A DNA stretch of 64,000 bases from Ctenosaura bakeri (GCA_948474755.1 CAOLHI010000655.1:1-64000), one strand, 5' to 3'. Counted from the first letter of the stretch, positions 1 through 11,246 are shown. Notes: a model not told the origin generated them from the letters alone. Numbers and translations: made by a program.

Positions 1-1170
1 CTCCTCCTCCTCCTCCTCCTCCCCCGGGAGACCTCTGCTCTCTCTCTCGCTCTCCCTCCTGCCGCCGGCGCTGCCGAGAACCGCACGCGGCACCCAGCCC
101 GAATCCCCCCTCGCTTTTTGTCTGGAGCCACTGATCTGAGACCGGCGTGGCTCTGCCGCCGCCGCCGCCGCCGCTGCAGCCGCAGCAACACCTCCCCGGA
201 AGGAAAGCAGGGAGGGACGGACGGAGGGAGGCGATGGCGAAGGTGGACGGGAGCCAGCGGACCTGCGCCACTCGCCCGGCAGAGCCCCCGAAAGGGAAGG
301 AAATTATTCCGCCGCCGCAAACTTTTCCGCGAGACTTTCCTCCTCCTCCCCGCCCCGCATCTGCCCGTTTAACCCACGCCGGAGGCCTCTGCAGGCGACG
401 GTACCTACCGGGGGCCGGGCGATCCGGAGCAGCAACCGAGGGAGCGAGGGGGGGACGGAGAGCCGGAGCTGCTGCTCCTGCAGCCGCCGCCGCCGCCGCC
501 GCCGCCACTCCGGGCAGTCCGTGTGTGCGTGCGACGCGCGCGCTGTCGCCAGCCGGATTAAAGATCCAAATCCGGAGCGTGCACCGCAATGGTCGTGATG
601 TCGCTACCGCCGACGGTCTTAGCACCTGCCCCAAAGGTATCCCCGCCAAGAAAGGGATCCCGGGGGCCTCCGACTCCCCGCGGAACACATCGGAGGCGGC
701 TGCGAAGCCCGAATCCGAGGGTCGCGGGCGGGCGGGCGGGCGGGCGGGCGAGGGGCGGCAAAGTCGGAATTGCAGACAAGTTGTTGGTCAGTTTAAAGGC
801 AGCGGTGGAAAGCGGCTCTTCCTGCCTCCCTGGCCCTCCCGCCTCTCTCGCTCGAGCCCCCGCCAGCGGTTTCTTCTCGCGAAACCCACCTCTACATCCT
901 CGCCCTGCAAGTACCGAGGCAGGCGGACCACATTGCAAAGGGCTGCCGCCGCCGCTTGCTCGCGCTGCTCCCGCTGCCGCCGCCGCCGCTATTACTGATG
1001 CCCAGGGCTGCAAGCAAAACCCGGACCGGACTTTCGGCGCAGGCACCCGCTTGGCTGCCCACTTCCTCCTCCTCCTCCTCCTCCTGCGCTTCTCTCCTTG
1101 CCCTTGGCGTTCGCATCGTGGGCCGCCGTCGTGCCTCCCCAGCAGCCAGAAACCGAGACTTTTATTTCGC
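1..1170. promoter_or_regulatory. CpG island, candidate promoter or first-exon region
   Basis: Very GC-rich sequence, dense in CG dinucleotides, with CCG/GCC runs (around 150-175, 480-510 and 955-990) and CTCC runs at 1-22 and 1065-1085. This is typical of an unmethylated vertebrate promoter island. Long open frames exist on both strands (147-998 plus, 558-1046 minus, 589-1218 plus), but they overlap each other, are built of Pro/Ala/Gly/Arg runs and resemble no family I know, so I do not call them genes. The transcription direction is not clear. The island continues off the left edge, so the gene it serves may lie outside the window. Confidence 0.7.
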
Positions 1171-1454
1171 AGGAGCTGCTGGTTTGCATCAAAGGCCTGG
1201 AGAGTTCTTCCTCTCTGATTAATGCAAAAAAAAAAAAAAAGTCCCTATTGCAGCATCCCTGTCTGCGCGCACCTTACCAGTTCTCTCTTTTGCTCTTTGC
1301 GGCTTTCCTTTGTGGGTCTTCCCCCCAATCCCCCCTCCAGCTCCCCGGCACAGGGAACTCCAGCGGCCCCGTCCTCTGTTACAGCCGCTCCCCTTTAAAT
1401 GCACACAAAGCACGCAAAACACAAAGTCGCTTGCAAAACTTTTTGAGTTCTGTC

Positions 1455-1700
1455 AGCTGCCGGCGAGAGACAGCGTGGCCCGGCGCTCTGAAACCCGGGT
1501 TCGACTCCCCGCTCTGCCTCAGCCGGCCGGCCCCTCCCTGAACGGCAAACCCAGGGTCCCATAGGACGTTGAAAGTGGGATCACAGCGCTATAACAGCCT
1601 AGTGCGGAAAAGGTCTCGGTGACCGTGAGCGCGTCACACACTCTCAGCCCCTGAAAACCCCCTGACTGGGTCGCCTGAGGGTCATCTTGCGTCGGAAAGA
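1455..1700 (+). repeat. tRNA-derived SINE, interrupted by a family A element
   Basis: A box-B-like promoter motif (GGGTTCGACTCCCC near 1497-1510) is followed after the interruption by the SINE body, recognisable by GTCACACACTCTCAG and the CCTGACTGGGTCGCC segment. The same body occurs at 13107-13278 and, inverted, at 10133-10325 and 58686-58885. The 5' part is degraded. A half copy of the family A element at 1525-1615 sits between the box B end and the body, so the SINE is the older of the two. Confidence 0.7.
1525..1615. mobile_element. Family A palindromic MITE, right half only
   Basis: This is the right arm of the family A consensus: a CCCCTCCCTGAAC segment, a GTTGAAAGTGG block, GCGCTATAACAGCCTAGTGCGG, then a terminal AAAAGGTC. 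The left arm is missing, apparently lost after insertion into the SINE. The CpG sites are well kept compared with copies deeper in the window, perhaps because it lies near the left CpG island. Confidence 0.75.
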
Positions 1701-2429
1701 AGGGCTTGAAGGCAGACAAGAGCAGCTGCAAACGGCATTTGAGGCCGCGTGTCGAAATTCCCGGATACTTTCAAAAAAGGCAAAGGCAGGAGAGGAGGCG
1801 GACGTGCCTTTTTTCTCCTGCCCTGTTGAAAGACTTTGCTTTGACCAAAAGCAGAAAGAGAGACACCTTTAGATAAGCCAGAATAATGTAAACAGCCCCT
1901 TACGAACAAAAGGGAGCGTCTGAAGGACTCCTTGTGGTTGATTTGCCGATCCGCCTGAGGGAGAAATCGCCTTTTCCTTACAAAGGGTGACCTTTGGTAG
2001 TCCACTTTTTATACAAATAAATTATGGTTCAGTTTCTAAGAGAGTCATGAGGCTACCGTGCGTGGCGGCCACCGGGGCACAACACGCGTCCCTGGGCGGG
2101 CTTTTCGTTTCCCGCGCAGCACCACGTGGTCAGCCCCTGACCCTACATGGAGGCCTCGAGGACAAAGACCTTTTTAATGGAAAGGAGCTTCCATTTTCAC
2201 CTTCCTCCTCTGCCCGCTCTCCAAACAGTCATAAAACATTCAGAAGAGGGCTTCCTCTCAAGCCTACCACCACCAGGGACACATTTGGTGGGGACACAAG
2301 GCTCAGGTTGTGGAACTTGCCTTCCACTGGAGGTCCCATTGGTCCTCTCTCTTCTGTTTTCTGCTGACAAGCAAAGCCCTTTTTATTTAGGCAGCCTTTT
2401 GACTCTTGGAAAGGTGCTCTCATGAAATG
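1701..2429. other. Unannotated stretch beside the CpG island
   Basis: No repeat or exon recognised. It is moderately GC-rich and appears to be single-copy. 1880-2060 contains a forkhead-type TGTAAACA core and AT-rich stretches, so it could hold a regulatory element, but nothing visible proves this. Confidence 0.3.
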
Positions 2430-2630
2430 TGCTATGCTTTTCTGTGGTTACATAGGTTTTAAATGTGTTTGAAACTGTTTAACTCTGTTGTTGTTTTAAC
2501 TGAATTGTTTAATTATATTTTTATTTTCATATTGATTTTCTTTCTATCTTCATTTTAATTTGACATAAGCCACCTTGAGTCCAGTTCTTGGACAATGGCG
2601 GGATACAAATTAAATAAATAATAAAACTTG
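2430..2630 (+). repeat. L2-like LINE 3' end
   Basis: A TTTTAA-rich 3'UTR leads to the characteristic AAGCCACCTTGAGTCC segment and the GGCGGGATACAAAT-AAATAAATAA tail. This tail closes many L2-type LINEs in reptiles. The 5' limit is uncertain. Confidence 0.6.
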
Positions 2631-2738
2631 CATTCTGTGCTTCCTCTTATGCCTTGGGGGCCTGGGAAGCTGCAAAGGACACTGTCCTTCCCTCACAGCT
2701 GGGACAGCCTGAGCACTGAAGGCCAAGATACTCTAGAT

Positions 2739-3020
2739 CGGTGGTTCTCAACCTTCCTAATGCCGCAACCTTCCTAATGCCGCGACCCTTTAATACAGTT
2801 CCTCATGTTGTGGTGACCCCCAACCATAAAATTATTTATTTATTATTTACAGTGCCTGCCCCCCCCCCCCCGGCAAAGGCTGCCTTGCGCACCACCACCG
2901 AGGAGGGAATGGAGCCTAAGACCATCGGAAATGCGTATTTTCCGATGGTCTTAGGTGACCCCTGTGAAAGGGTCGTTCGACCCCCAAAGGGGTCGCGGAT
3001 CCACAGGTTGAGAACCGCTG
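2739..3020. mobile_element. SPIN-type hAT miniature transposon
   Basis: A non-autonomous element of 282 bp. The ends read GGTTCTCAACCTTCC... and ...AGGTTGAGAACCGCTG and are inverted. Internally it has the SPIN hairpin (AAGACCATCGGAAAT facing TTTCCGATGGTCTTAG) and GGGTCGTTCGACCCCC near the right end. It is flanked by a perfect 8-bp duplication, CTCTAGAT, at 2731-2738 and 3021-3028, matching the known NTCTAGAN preference of SPIN. A 15-bp local duplication of CCTTCCTAATGCCGC near the left end and a C-run at 2859-2871 are copy-specific. No transposase is present. SPIN elements are known to have spread horizontally among tetrapods. Confidence 0.93.
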
Positions 3021-3028
3021 CTCTAGAT

Positions 3029-3566
3029 AGGCAGCCCCCTCTATACTTGAGAAAAGGGTTGGAGCACGTTTATTGCCATCCATGTGCAGGATGTTTGAGA
3101 ACAGTGTCTGAATTCACCTTAAGCAGTCTTATGCATAGTTGGAAGATGCTGCTGAAAGGTCATGTGAGAAACGTTTAGGAGTTTTACTTCCCAAGCAAAA
3201 CTCACCCAGAAGGTTATGCTTGTGCTTGGTTTGCAGAAATCTTGGTCTCGGTGATTAAACATCATATGATATTATATTTAATAATAAAATATAAGGCTTA
3301 ATTTATGTGCTTTAACCATTTTGAAGGTGTCAATTTTGGTACAATATAAACAATATAAATACCTTTTAGAAAAACAGTGACTAGGTCCTGTACAGAAGTT
3401 AGGGTGAACAATCTAGTTTAATGATGTACTTTCTACTATGGTATATTAATCATGGTCTTGGCTTAGCTTATCCCATTGTATAACATGTGGCTTTCTCATG
3501 GAATATCTCCATCCTTATAGCTCTCCTGCTGAATCTCCTTGTATAACACTCAAGTACAGATTCTTT

Positions 3567-3598
<32 letters not shown>

Positions 3599-3659
3599 GA
3601 GATATACATATAAATAAACATAAAAATTCATGTCTCTGAAGGCTCTTTAAAAATTATGC
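3029..3659. other. Unannotated AT-rich stretch with a TA/CA microsatellite
   Basis: No gene or dispersed repeat recognised. A (TA)n-(CA)n microsatellite lies at about 3568-3598. Confidence 0.5.
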
Positions 3660-3840
3660 TATTCTTAATTTTGTTTTTTCAAAATATACCAGGCAACCCA
3701 CTAAAAAGATACAAAATATTAAAAACACTTCACAGAAAATGAATCAATCAATAAAAAGTTCTGTCAACATAAAACAAGAGAGGCAGCAAGAGAGAAAACA
3801 TCAACAACAGGATAAACTAAACAATCATTAATCAATTAAA
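3660..3840 (-). repeat. L2-like LINE 3' end fragment
   Basis: A-rich sequence with repeated AAAAC/CAATCAATAAAA segments resembles the inverted 3'UTR of the L2-type copies at 26455 and 49951. It is old and degraded, so assignment is tentative. Confidence 0.4.
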
Positions 3841-4079
3841 ACTGAACCTGAATAGCAGTACCTTGACAGGGCATCTAAAGGTATTCAGGTTGATGAATCA
3901 CCTTTGTTTTCCAGGGCAATAAGTTCTCTAAAGCACAGGTGCCACTACCAAAAAGGTCCACATATGCCCAGCTAGCATACTTCAAGGAGACTGGACCCAA
4001 GGTTCTCACTATGATGGTAGTTTCATAATAGGTGGAGATAATCTTTCTGATATCCTAGTCATTTTTAGTAGTGGCTAGC

Positions 4080-4450
4080 TAAGGTATTGAGGAATTCCAC
4101 AAGCACTGTGTGAGAGTAGCGACTTCTTTTTATTTGTCCCTAGTATCTGACTTTGAGGCATACTATTATTGAATACGGAAGGTCCGTTTAGCATTTATGA
4201 TTAACAACTCTTGGGAGGTTAACTTTTCATTAATACATTTCCTTCTTTTAAAGCCACCTAAATTAATGTCAGATTGCCATACCTTATGCCAGTGAATTCC
4301 ATATGTTAATTATGCATTGTATGAAATATTTTCTTTTGCCATGCCAACTAATATTATGCCATGCCAGCTAGAATTCTAGTGTTTCATCCTATCCCATAGT
4401 CCTTTAATGTTGTTTGTGGTGCTCCATTTTAGATATTTTAGGGTCAAAAG
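4080..4450 (+). repeat. Old CR1/L3-like 3'UTR remnant
   Basis: The segment around 4295-4345 (GAATTCCATATGTTAATTAT followed by GCATTGTATGAAATATTTTC) resembles the conserved GAATTC...GTGTGAAGAAGTACTTCC block of ancient CR1/L3 3'UTRs. A comparable block is seen near 41690-41730. No coding part remains. Confidence 0.35.
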
Positions 4451-4998
4451 GTCATTATGGCCTCCTCTAAGCAAATGTGTAGCCAGTCAATAATTGCTGG
4501 TGCCAGAAGTTATTGACTTGGCTAAAAAAGCAAATGGGCAAAACTCTTTTCAGGTCATATGAGCTTCTCTGACATGCCATTGTCTCTTATATGAGAAACA
4601 GAATGTCTTCTGTATTAGATAATAAGAGGGAGTCTTTCACAAGTCCATACAGAATATACATACAGCAAACAGAACAGGTACTATTGCCTGGACTCAGTTC
4701 TCTGGAAAATCAAATGTGTACATTTGAAGATGCCCATCTATCAGATGGATGAAGTGATGAAACTTGCATAAATGAGCAGTGTGTGAGAAGGATGAGGAGA
4801 GGGCAAACTGTTGTAAATTAGTCAGGAAGAAATATAAGATTAAGTTCCTTGAACATATAAACACCAGTGATAAAGCCATAAAAAAGAGTAGTGGAGGAAA
4901 GACGAAAACTACAACAAAGCTAAATGAATCTACGGCAGAACATGGTGGGCAACACCTGTATCTGTTGTTTTAAGAGAACCAGCCTGAAGCTCCGTGTC

Positions 4999-5105
4999 AG
5001 CCTTCCCCTGCCAGATGTCCTACAGATGTATAATACTAAAATTCCCACTGTTCCATGCTGGTTGGAGATTATGAGAGTTGCAGTCCAACACATTTGGAAG
5101 GCACT
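4999..5105. repeat. Family C (GGGAGTTGTAGTCCAACA) remnant
   Basis: It contains TGAGAGTTGCAGTCCAACAC and ATTTGGAAGG, the arm motifs of a palindromic hAT-like family of which better copies lie at 24678-24802 and 37070-37197. Only one arm is clear here. Confidence 0.45.
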
Positions 5106-5724
5106 CAATTAAAGAAGCTTCATCCATGGCAGGAACAGAGGACAAGACAGAGCAGATGACATTTTACAACTGGCTGACAAAATGCAAGAAAAAGGAAGAT
5201 AAGAAAGACCACGCAGGACATGGATACAAATGATACATATAACAGCTTTCAGAACCCAACACAACTTGTCCACCACTTTAAAATAATCCAATCCAAGCAA
5301 ACACCAACAGAAGGTGCCCCTGCCATGTCTGACAAACTGTCACAATTACAGCATCCAAACTGGACCATTTTCAAGTGACTTGAACCAGAAGGCAGCCAAG
5401 CTACTACTGCAAATATTAACAAGCCTAGCAGTTACAGGAATAGAAAACAGAAAGGGCAGAAGGAAGAGGTTTGAGCAAAATAGTCTGGGATGCATATTTG
5501 GTTTCAGTAGGAGTTGTGATGAACCTTTGTATTCCAACAACACCATCAACAATGTCTGGGACACCAGATCCCTGCCAAACACCCCCTCCTGTGGACCAAA
5601 TCATTGGTTTTGGAGCCAATCTCTTATAATAATTTATATTTTCTTCTTCATAGCACTCTACTAATCTCAATTGGCTAACAATATTATCCATGAAGTCCAA
5701 ATCCATGAGGAAAGTGGAAACAGG

Positions 5725-6262
5725 TGTTACTCTGGTTTCTGGAGTCCCTTGGGGGGACACCTGAATGTGCTCCACGTGATGGGGAATGGAAACTAGCCAG
5801 AGCACAAGCAATAGCAATGTGAGAGGCAAGATAACCTAGCGGGATCTTTTTACCCAGTTTTTACGGGGTCAGACCAAGCCAAAAACCAAACAAAAATGTT
5901 CAATAAATGATTTTATTGAATGAAAGTCTCACACACCAACACAATCACTCACACACTCACTCAAGACCTATTAAGAAGCAAAAGAGAGCAAACTGGATAG
6001 GGGAATATTGAAGGGGTTGTAGCTGGGGTAATACTACACCTTTTCCTGAAGTCCTTGGTCTGGGAAAAACAGCAGAGAAGTGGGGCTCAGCACGGAGATG
6101 GCTGAGGGGATTACTCAACGGATGGAGAAACGGTTTGATGGGATGACTGGGAATGATCCAAAGAAACTCTCAAAAACTGGGACTATTTGTAGGGGGGAAA
6201 GTACCTGGAGGACTAATCCTTTCCCGGGGAGAACAGTGGGTGTTGCAATGAGAAAGAAGCTC
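5725..6262 (-). repeat. Truncated 3' LTR of the provirus
   Basis: It aligns along its whole length with 7315-7853 of the 5' LTR, including a minus-strand AATAAA signal at 5912-5917. The U3 start (equivalent of about 7854-8227) and the polypurine tract are missing. The similarity breaks off after CTCCACAATGG, so one deletion joined internal sequence directly to mid-LTR. Confidence 0.85.
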
Positions 6263-7295
6263 CACAATGGGGGCTTTAAAGCTGGAGTCCTTCCAGGGAC
6301 ATTTCCCCTTGTGGAGGACCCAATGTTCTAGCTTCCCCATGACCTTCTCCTCCTGCATGAGATTTTTCACCTCCATTTCTATTCTCAAAACTCTCAATAA
6401 CAAACTCAAGCGGGACCAGGTCTGTAGCGATGGGAAGGATCACCAAGACCTTTGGGGGAATGCTAGGGAGACGAACTCTACAGAACTTGCTTCAGGAAAG
6501 AGGGTTAGGAACCTAATTACAGCCTGTCCAAAAGTGTTTCTTTTGCTGATCTAAGCCCAGCCTTCCACCTCAACAGCTTAGGTCAAAAGGACAAGGATAC
6601 AATTCAGGGACTGGGAGGATCGTCTTGATCCTGGGGGAAAACCTCCACCTAGACTCTGCCTAGCAATGAAGGAGGAACATGAACCCAATGGAACTTACAT
6701 TGCCGCCTGGCCAAGCAGCACGGGAAGAGAGAGAGGAACCAAACTGAATCTCCCCTTAACTAGTTTTTCGGGTGAGGGGCGCCTTCCTATACCTTGGGGA
6801 AACTGCTTAAACCCTAATCTAGGTCAGGAATCACCACCCACACCTAACTTTATTGCAGTCTGGGATTCACCCGCACTCCTGCTGAACGGGACTCACCACC
6901 CATTTTGTTTTGGGATTCCCCCTACGGTAGCATGTGCCTACCCTACCGTGTGTGTGCGAGCTGAAACTGGCCTAGCACCTAACGCTCAGGATTCCAACCC
7001 ACGATAGTCCCCAAGGCAGGGATGGGATTTCTGGGACAGCCACATGTACAGCCCTTGTGAACTATCGTGATTCACTGCTCCGCTAGTGACCACGTGGGGT
7101 GGCTGCCATACACGGACAAAGATAGAAAGGGGGAGAGATTTCCAATCCCAATAGAACAGCTCTAAGGCTCAGACACACAGATTCACATGCACTCGAGTTC
7201 CTAACACTCCAGAAGTTTGGTTGGCCATTCCCCACATCAGCATCAACCTGATCTAAGTGGGTCTCAACTTCCACTCAAATTAGGGGTGCTGGGGT
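6263..7295 (-). other. Internal region of the LTR element, coding content lost
   Basis: It lies between the truncated 3' LTR and the primer site. The only open frames are short (for example minus 7083-7274, 63 codons, and minus 6170-6409, 79 codons) and match no retroviral domain that I can identify. It is probably leader plus gag remnants, but that is inferred from position alone. Confidence 0.5.
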
Positions 7296-7313
7296 TGCCC
7301 ACATTCTCCACCA
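7296..7313 (-). other. Primer-binding site, tRNA-Ala type
   Basis: Reading the minus strand directly after the 5' LTR gives TGGTGGAGAATGTGGGCA. This is complementary to the CCA end and acceptor/T arm of vertebrate tRNA-Ala (…GCCCGCATTCTCCA-CCA) with one mismatch in 18. It fixes the element's orientation and shows which end is the 5' LTR. Confidence 0.8.
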
Positions 7314-7314
7314 A

Positions 7315-8227
7315 TGTTACCCTGATTTCTGGGGTCCCTTGGGGGGACACCTCAATGTGCTTCACTTGATGGGGAATGGGAACTAGCCAGAGCATGAGCA
7401 ATAGCAATGTGAGAGGAAGGGTAACCTAGTGGGATCTTTTTATCCAGTTTTTACGGGGTCAGGCCAAGCCAAAAACCAAACAAAAATGTTCAATAAATGA
7501 TTTTATTGAATGAAAGTCTCACACACCAACGCAATCACTCACACACTCACTCAAGACCTATTAAGAAGCAAAAGAGAGCAAACTGGATAGGGGGATATTG
7601 AAGGGGTTGTAGCTGGGGTAATACTGCACCTTTTCCTGAAGTCCTTGGTCTGGGAAAAACAGTGGAGAAGTGGGGCTCAGCACAGAGAGAGCTGAGGGGA
7701 TTACTCAATGGATGAAGAAACGGTCTGATGGGATGACCGGGAGTGATCCAAAGAAACTCTCAAAAACTGGGACTATTTGTAGGGGGAAAAGTACCTGGAG
7801 GGCTAATCCTTTCCCAGGGGGAACAATGGGTGTTGCAACAAGAAAGAAGTTCCACAATGGTAACTTCCTTTGCGTGATGAGATTACAAGATGTTGCCAAA
7901 ATCTCAGGATCTTCAGCTGTATTTGGTTGTTGTGTGACTTCATGTAAATTGTCCTCGCCTGATAAGATATTTGCTCAACTTGGGGCAAACACGCTAATCC
8001 CCTCAAGTCGGCTTCTCAGGGGCCGAGGACCATTTGTCTACTGTGGGTTTGCACAGCTTGAGGTCTCCTGGGGCTACGTGACTGGGGATTTTACTGGCCT
8101 GACCTGGTTTTTGATTGTTCGACCGTTGCTGCCTACGTGCTCATCCGGGCGACCTCTCAGGCATACAGAATCATATTTAATATCAAAATTGTAGACCCCG
8201 GGATAGGGTTTTTCCAGTGGAGTAACA
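7315..8227 (-). repeat. 5' LTR of the provirus
   Basis: A full LTR of 913 bp with TG...CA ends (TGTTACTCC... to ...GGGTAACA on the minus strand). It carries a minus-strand AATAAA signal at 7502-7507. It is closely related to the solo LTR at 27908-28804 over its full length. Confidence 0.87.
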
Positions 8228-8449
8228 CAGGCTTCTTAGTTACCTTGACTACTTCACAAATTGTAAGATGGAGCTATGTTGTTTTTCTTCTAAGCCATCC
8301 TATCTCTGTAAGGAGGCTGGTTTCCTCTAGTTCAGTCAACCTTTTTACCCTAAAGGAAACCTTGAAATAATGTTCAGATCTCAAGGAACTCCTGTATAAA
8401 AATGATATCTACAGCTCAAAAAAATGTCCCCTCCCCACATCACAGTCTC

Positions 8450-8515
8450 TTATGGAACTCTTAGCAACCCCAGGGGAACCCTATGGTTCCATGAAACCCT
8501 AGTTGAGAAACCTTA
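8450..8515. repeat. Degraded hAT-like terminus
   Basis: The segment around CCCTATGGTTCCATGAAACC followed by CTAGTTGAGAAACC resembles a Charlie-type hAT right end. No left partner or duplication is visible, so this is tentative. Confidence 0.3.
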
Positions 8516-8989
8516 ATCTAATCCAACATACCTATACATAAGACTATAGCCCCATTTCTTTGAAAGATGTAAACAAGCTGACCAAACAGGAAACTAATAT
8601 TGTTTGAGATGTTTTCTACAAGGAACACTGCACACGTTCTAAAATCCAAGTCTCTGCTTAAGGAAGTAAATATTTAACAAACTAAATGGTGGACTGACAC
8701 TTGCTTCTTTGTGTGATTTTGTGCTTTCCCTTCTTCTTGCTATATTCAACTCCTTTACAAAATAATTTTTATCTGTATATGCTGATAGTTGACTTCATTT
8801 ATTTGAAAGGGATATTTCTTTGAAATCTCTCATTAAAGTCTTCTCCATGTTGTCGAGTGCATGGATGTTAAGCTACTCCTCATGTAAGATATTTCACAAA
8901 CTTCTATCATATTATTTATCGTTTGGGAGAGTAAATTTAAAGCTTATTTTTATTATTTCTAGAGCTGTGCGTAATGGAAAGGCCTGGTT

Positions 8990-10005
8990 TCTAGTGGAAA
9001 TCACCACCTCATAAAACAACAAAGGTACCGTAGATTTTTCAGGCAAGGTTCAACCAGAATGATGGCTGCCAAGTTGGAGGTCCCCTCCACCTTGGAAAAC
9101 CTTTATAAGGAGAGGAATCCAGCATTGGGGACACTCCATCACAGGAGTATTTTAACTTGGCTGAGTCATAAATCAAAAAGGAAAACTGTAGTCAAGAAAT
9201 CAGAAGACTATGACTTGGAAGGGCAGTTATGGAGGAATTAGATAAGATTCCTCAAATCCAAAGACATAGTATTCAGCTCCAAAGTCAGGGTCTTCCATGT
9301 CACAGTACTTTAGTTTCTCTGTATGGTTATGAACACTGGACAGCTATGAAACTTGACAAGAAAAAATCAACTCATCTGAATGTGGTGCTGGAGGAAAGTT
9401 CTGCAGATACCATGGACTGCCAAATAGATAAATAAATGGATCCAAAAGCAAATCAAGCCTAAACTGTCCCTAAAAGCCAAGATGACTAAACATGAGACAA
9501 TGTGACTCATGAGAAAAGGTGATAATGCTTGGTAAAGTGGAAAACAGTAAGAAAAGTGGAGTACCACATTGCAGGTGGATTGATTTAGTTAAGAAAGCTA
9601 CACCCCTGAGTATGCAAGGCCTGAGGAGCAGAGACGTATCTAGAGTGGGGCAATTGGGGCATGTGCCTTTGGCACCAATGCCCGGGGGTGTCCTCCTGCT
9701 TGCCATTGCCACCTTCTCGCACCCACCGCCACTCCCTCATGCCTCTCCTCACCTGCCACCCCCCCTTGCCTGCAGCCACCTCTCAAGCCCACTTACCACC
9801 ACTGCCCCCACAGGGGTCCTTCTTGGCCAAGTGTAGCAGTGGCAGCAGCGGAAGCAGCAGCACCTAGGGACGCAACTTCCATGCTTGGCCCAGGCACTGC
9901 TGAACCTAGATATGCCACTGCTGAAGAGGTTTGTTCATAACAGAGTTCCTTGGTGATCTCCCATTCATAAGTCAAAGCTGACTTGATGGTAACTAACAAC
10001 AAAAT
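8990..10005 (+). repeat. BovB/RTE-like LINE, 3' coding part and tail (decayed)
   Basis: Frames around 9229-9600 read like the C-terminal part of a BovB-type ORF2: a YGYEHWTAMKLDKKK stretch (canonical YGCESWT) and later GKVENSKKSGVPHCRWID (canonical GRPRxRWID). The tail AACTTGATGGTAACTAACAACAA-like segment near 9975-10002 is the family's 3' end. Frameshifts and stops are frequent. A hAT MITE (9629-9920) is inserted within it. It is a dead copy. Confidence 0.65.
9629..9920. mobile_element. hAT-like MITE inserted in the BovB remnant
   Basis: The ends CAGAGACGTATCTAGA and CCTAGATATGCCACTG are imperfect inverted repeats. An 8-bp duplication with one difference flanks it: CTGAGGAG at 9621-9628 and CTGAAGAG at 9921-9928. 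The host BovB sequence resumes across the two junctions. The body is C-rich with no coding content. 54908-55131 is probably a related element. Confidence 0.75.
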
Positions 10006-10132
10006 CTTTTAAGCTGGGATATCACTTGAGACATGGAATAGACATTGACTTCTGAGGGAATTCAGAATCTTGAATAGGTCCTGTTTCTACCTTGATATTT
10101 CCAGGTTTTAGTCCCTATCCTGATAAAGTTGC

Positions 10133-10325
10133 CAAGTGGAGGAGTTGTTGCGTACCTTCAAGTCATTTCCAACTTATGGCAACTCTGTCATGAAGTTTTC
10201 TGGGCCTGAATGTGTGTGACGCACCCAAGGTCACCCAAGAGGTTTCCATGGCTGAACTGAGATTTGAACCCTGGCCTTCAGGGTAGCAGTCCAGTGCTCA
10301 AACCACTACATGACACTGGCTCTCC
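10133..10325 (-). repeat. tRNA-derived SINE
   Basis: On the minus strand it reads TAGTGGTTTGAGCACTGGAC (box A region), GGTTCAAATCTC (box B), then the body GTGACCTTGGGTGCGTCACAC and the 3' part GCCATAAGTTGGAAATGACT ending in GTACGCAACAAC. This is a near-complete copy of the family at 13107-13278. Confidence 0.8.
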
Positions 10326-10494
10326 AAGTGGAGATGTAATATGGGTACTCTCATAGTCCAGAGCCCCTAGTACTGGCAGTCACCAAAAACTTTCAGTTCT
10401 AGAGTCGTCACTCATAGCACTCATAACCCAGAAGCCTCACTGTTTTTAATGAAAGCTTCTCCCTCTTGCTAAGCATGTGCAGGCTCAGTGAACA

Positions 10495-11246
10495 CAGGTA
10501 TGCCTCAGTTAATGAAATAGATGTGTTCTCGGGCATTGCTTATTTAACTGAAATTTTTGTAGCAGAGGCAGAAATAACATGCAAAGAATAGAGTGTCCTA
10601 CACCAGGAAAAAAAAAGGAGAAATTCAACATGTTTCAGCAATTTTTTATCCAAAATTAACAATATATACATGTAAAATAATACAACCAGATCATGTAAGT
10701 CTTAAGTAAACAAAAACATTTTGAACCTTCTAAAAACCACTCGAAGGCTTCTTCCAAAATGATTCCAGGGATGACATTTTCCTTCACCAGCCTGTATTTA
10801 TGATTTCCATGTTTGTGGACAAACATGTACATCTATGCGTTTTTAATATGCTGGGCCTAACTGATGAGGCAAGGTTTATCAGTTCTCCCCTTTTTGTCTC
10901 TGTTTTTCTGTTCGCTTGTGCTCAGCAACGGATTCTGGAGGGAGCGGCCATCCTACTTTCCAGTTGGAGGCAAGTCCGCAGGGCTATGGCAGGCTCAGCT
11001 GAAGTAGAATCCTGCTCTTTCCCAGCTCACGCTTTGTCACACAGTTTACTGCAGATACACTGGTGTGACCCAAAACCAATATTGTGTGTTTCTGCAGTCC
11101 TCTTTCACCATCCTATCGACATGGATGCTGCTAAAAACCTTCCAGTAATCAGAGGATGAAGAAGAGAGGAGGGCTGGGCAGGTATAAAAAAACTTTGCAT
11201 AAAGGAGCTTAATTGTCAGATTCTTTGTTAACCAAAGTATGTCTGT
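10495..11246. mobile_element. Tigger-like DNA transposon remnant, copy 1
   Basis: It starts at CAGGTATGCCTCAGTTAATG and ends near CAAAGTATGTCTGTA, like the terminal repeats of Tc1/mariner-Tigger elements. About 750 bp long, it aligns along most of its length with 13755-14466; shared landmarks are AACATGCAAAGAATA, AACCAGATCA and the CAGCAACGGATTCTGGAGG block. No transposase frame is seen. Confidence 0.65.

Larger units (their letters stand above)
5725..8227 (-). mobile_element. Internally deleted LTR retroelement (endogenous retrovirus-like)
   Basis: A complete insertion of 2503 bp flanked by a 4-bp duplication, CAGG, at 5721-5724 and 8228-8231. On the minus strand it reads 5' LTR (8227 to 7315), one base, a tRNA-Ala type primer-binding site (7313 to 7296), about 1.05 kb of internal sequence, then a truncated 3' LTR (about 6262 to 5725). 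Both outer termini are TGTTAC/GTAACA. The internal part has no recognisable gag, protease or polymerase. A coiled-coil-like minus-strand frame around 6310-6409 may be a gag trace. Scattered differences between the LTRs indicate an insertion that is not recent. It is inactive. Confidence 0.88.

Noticed and set aside
147..998. Long plus-strand frame of 283 codons in the left CpG island
   Set aside because: Composed of Pro, Ala and Arg runs from CCG/GCC repeats, overlapped by equally long frames on both strands. GC-rich DNA has few stops, so length is no evidence here.
5425..5829. 134-codon minus frame next to the provirus as a retroviral gene
   Set aside because: It crosses the LTR boundary and the CAGG duplication into host DNA, so it cannot be a proviral gene.
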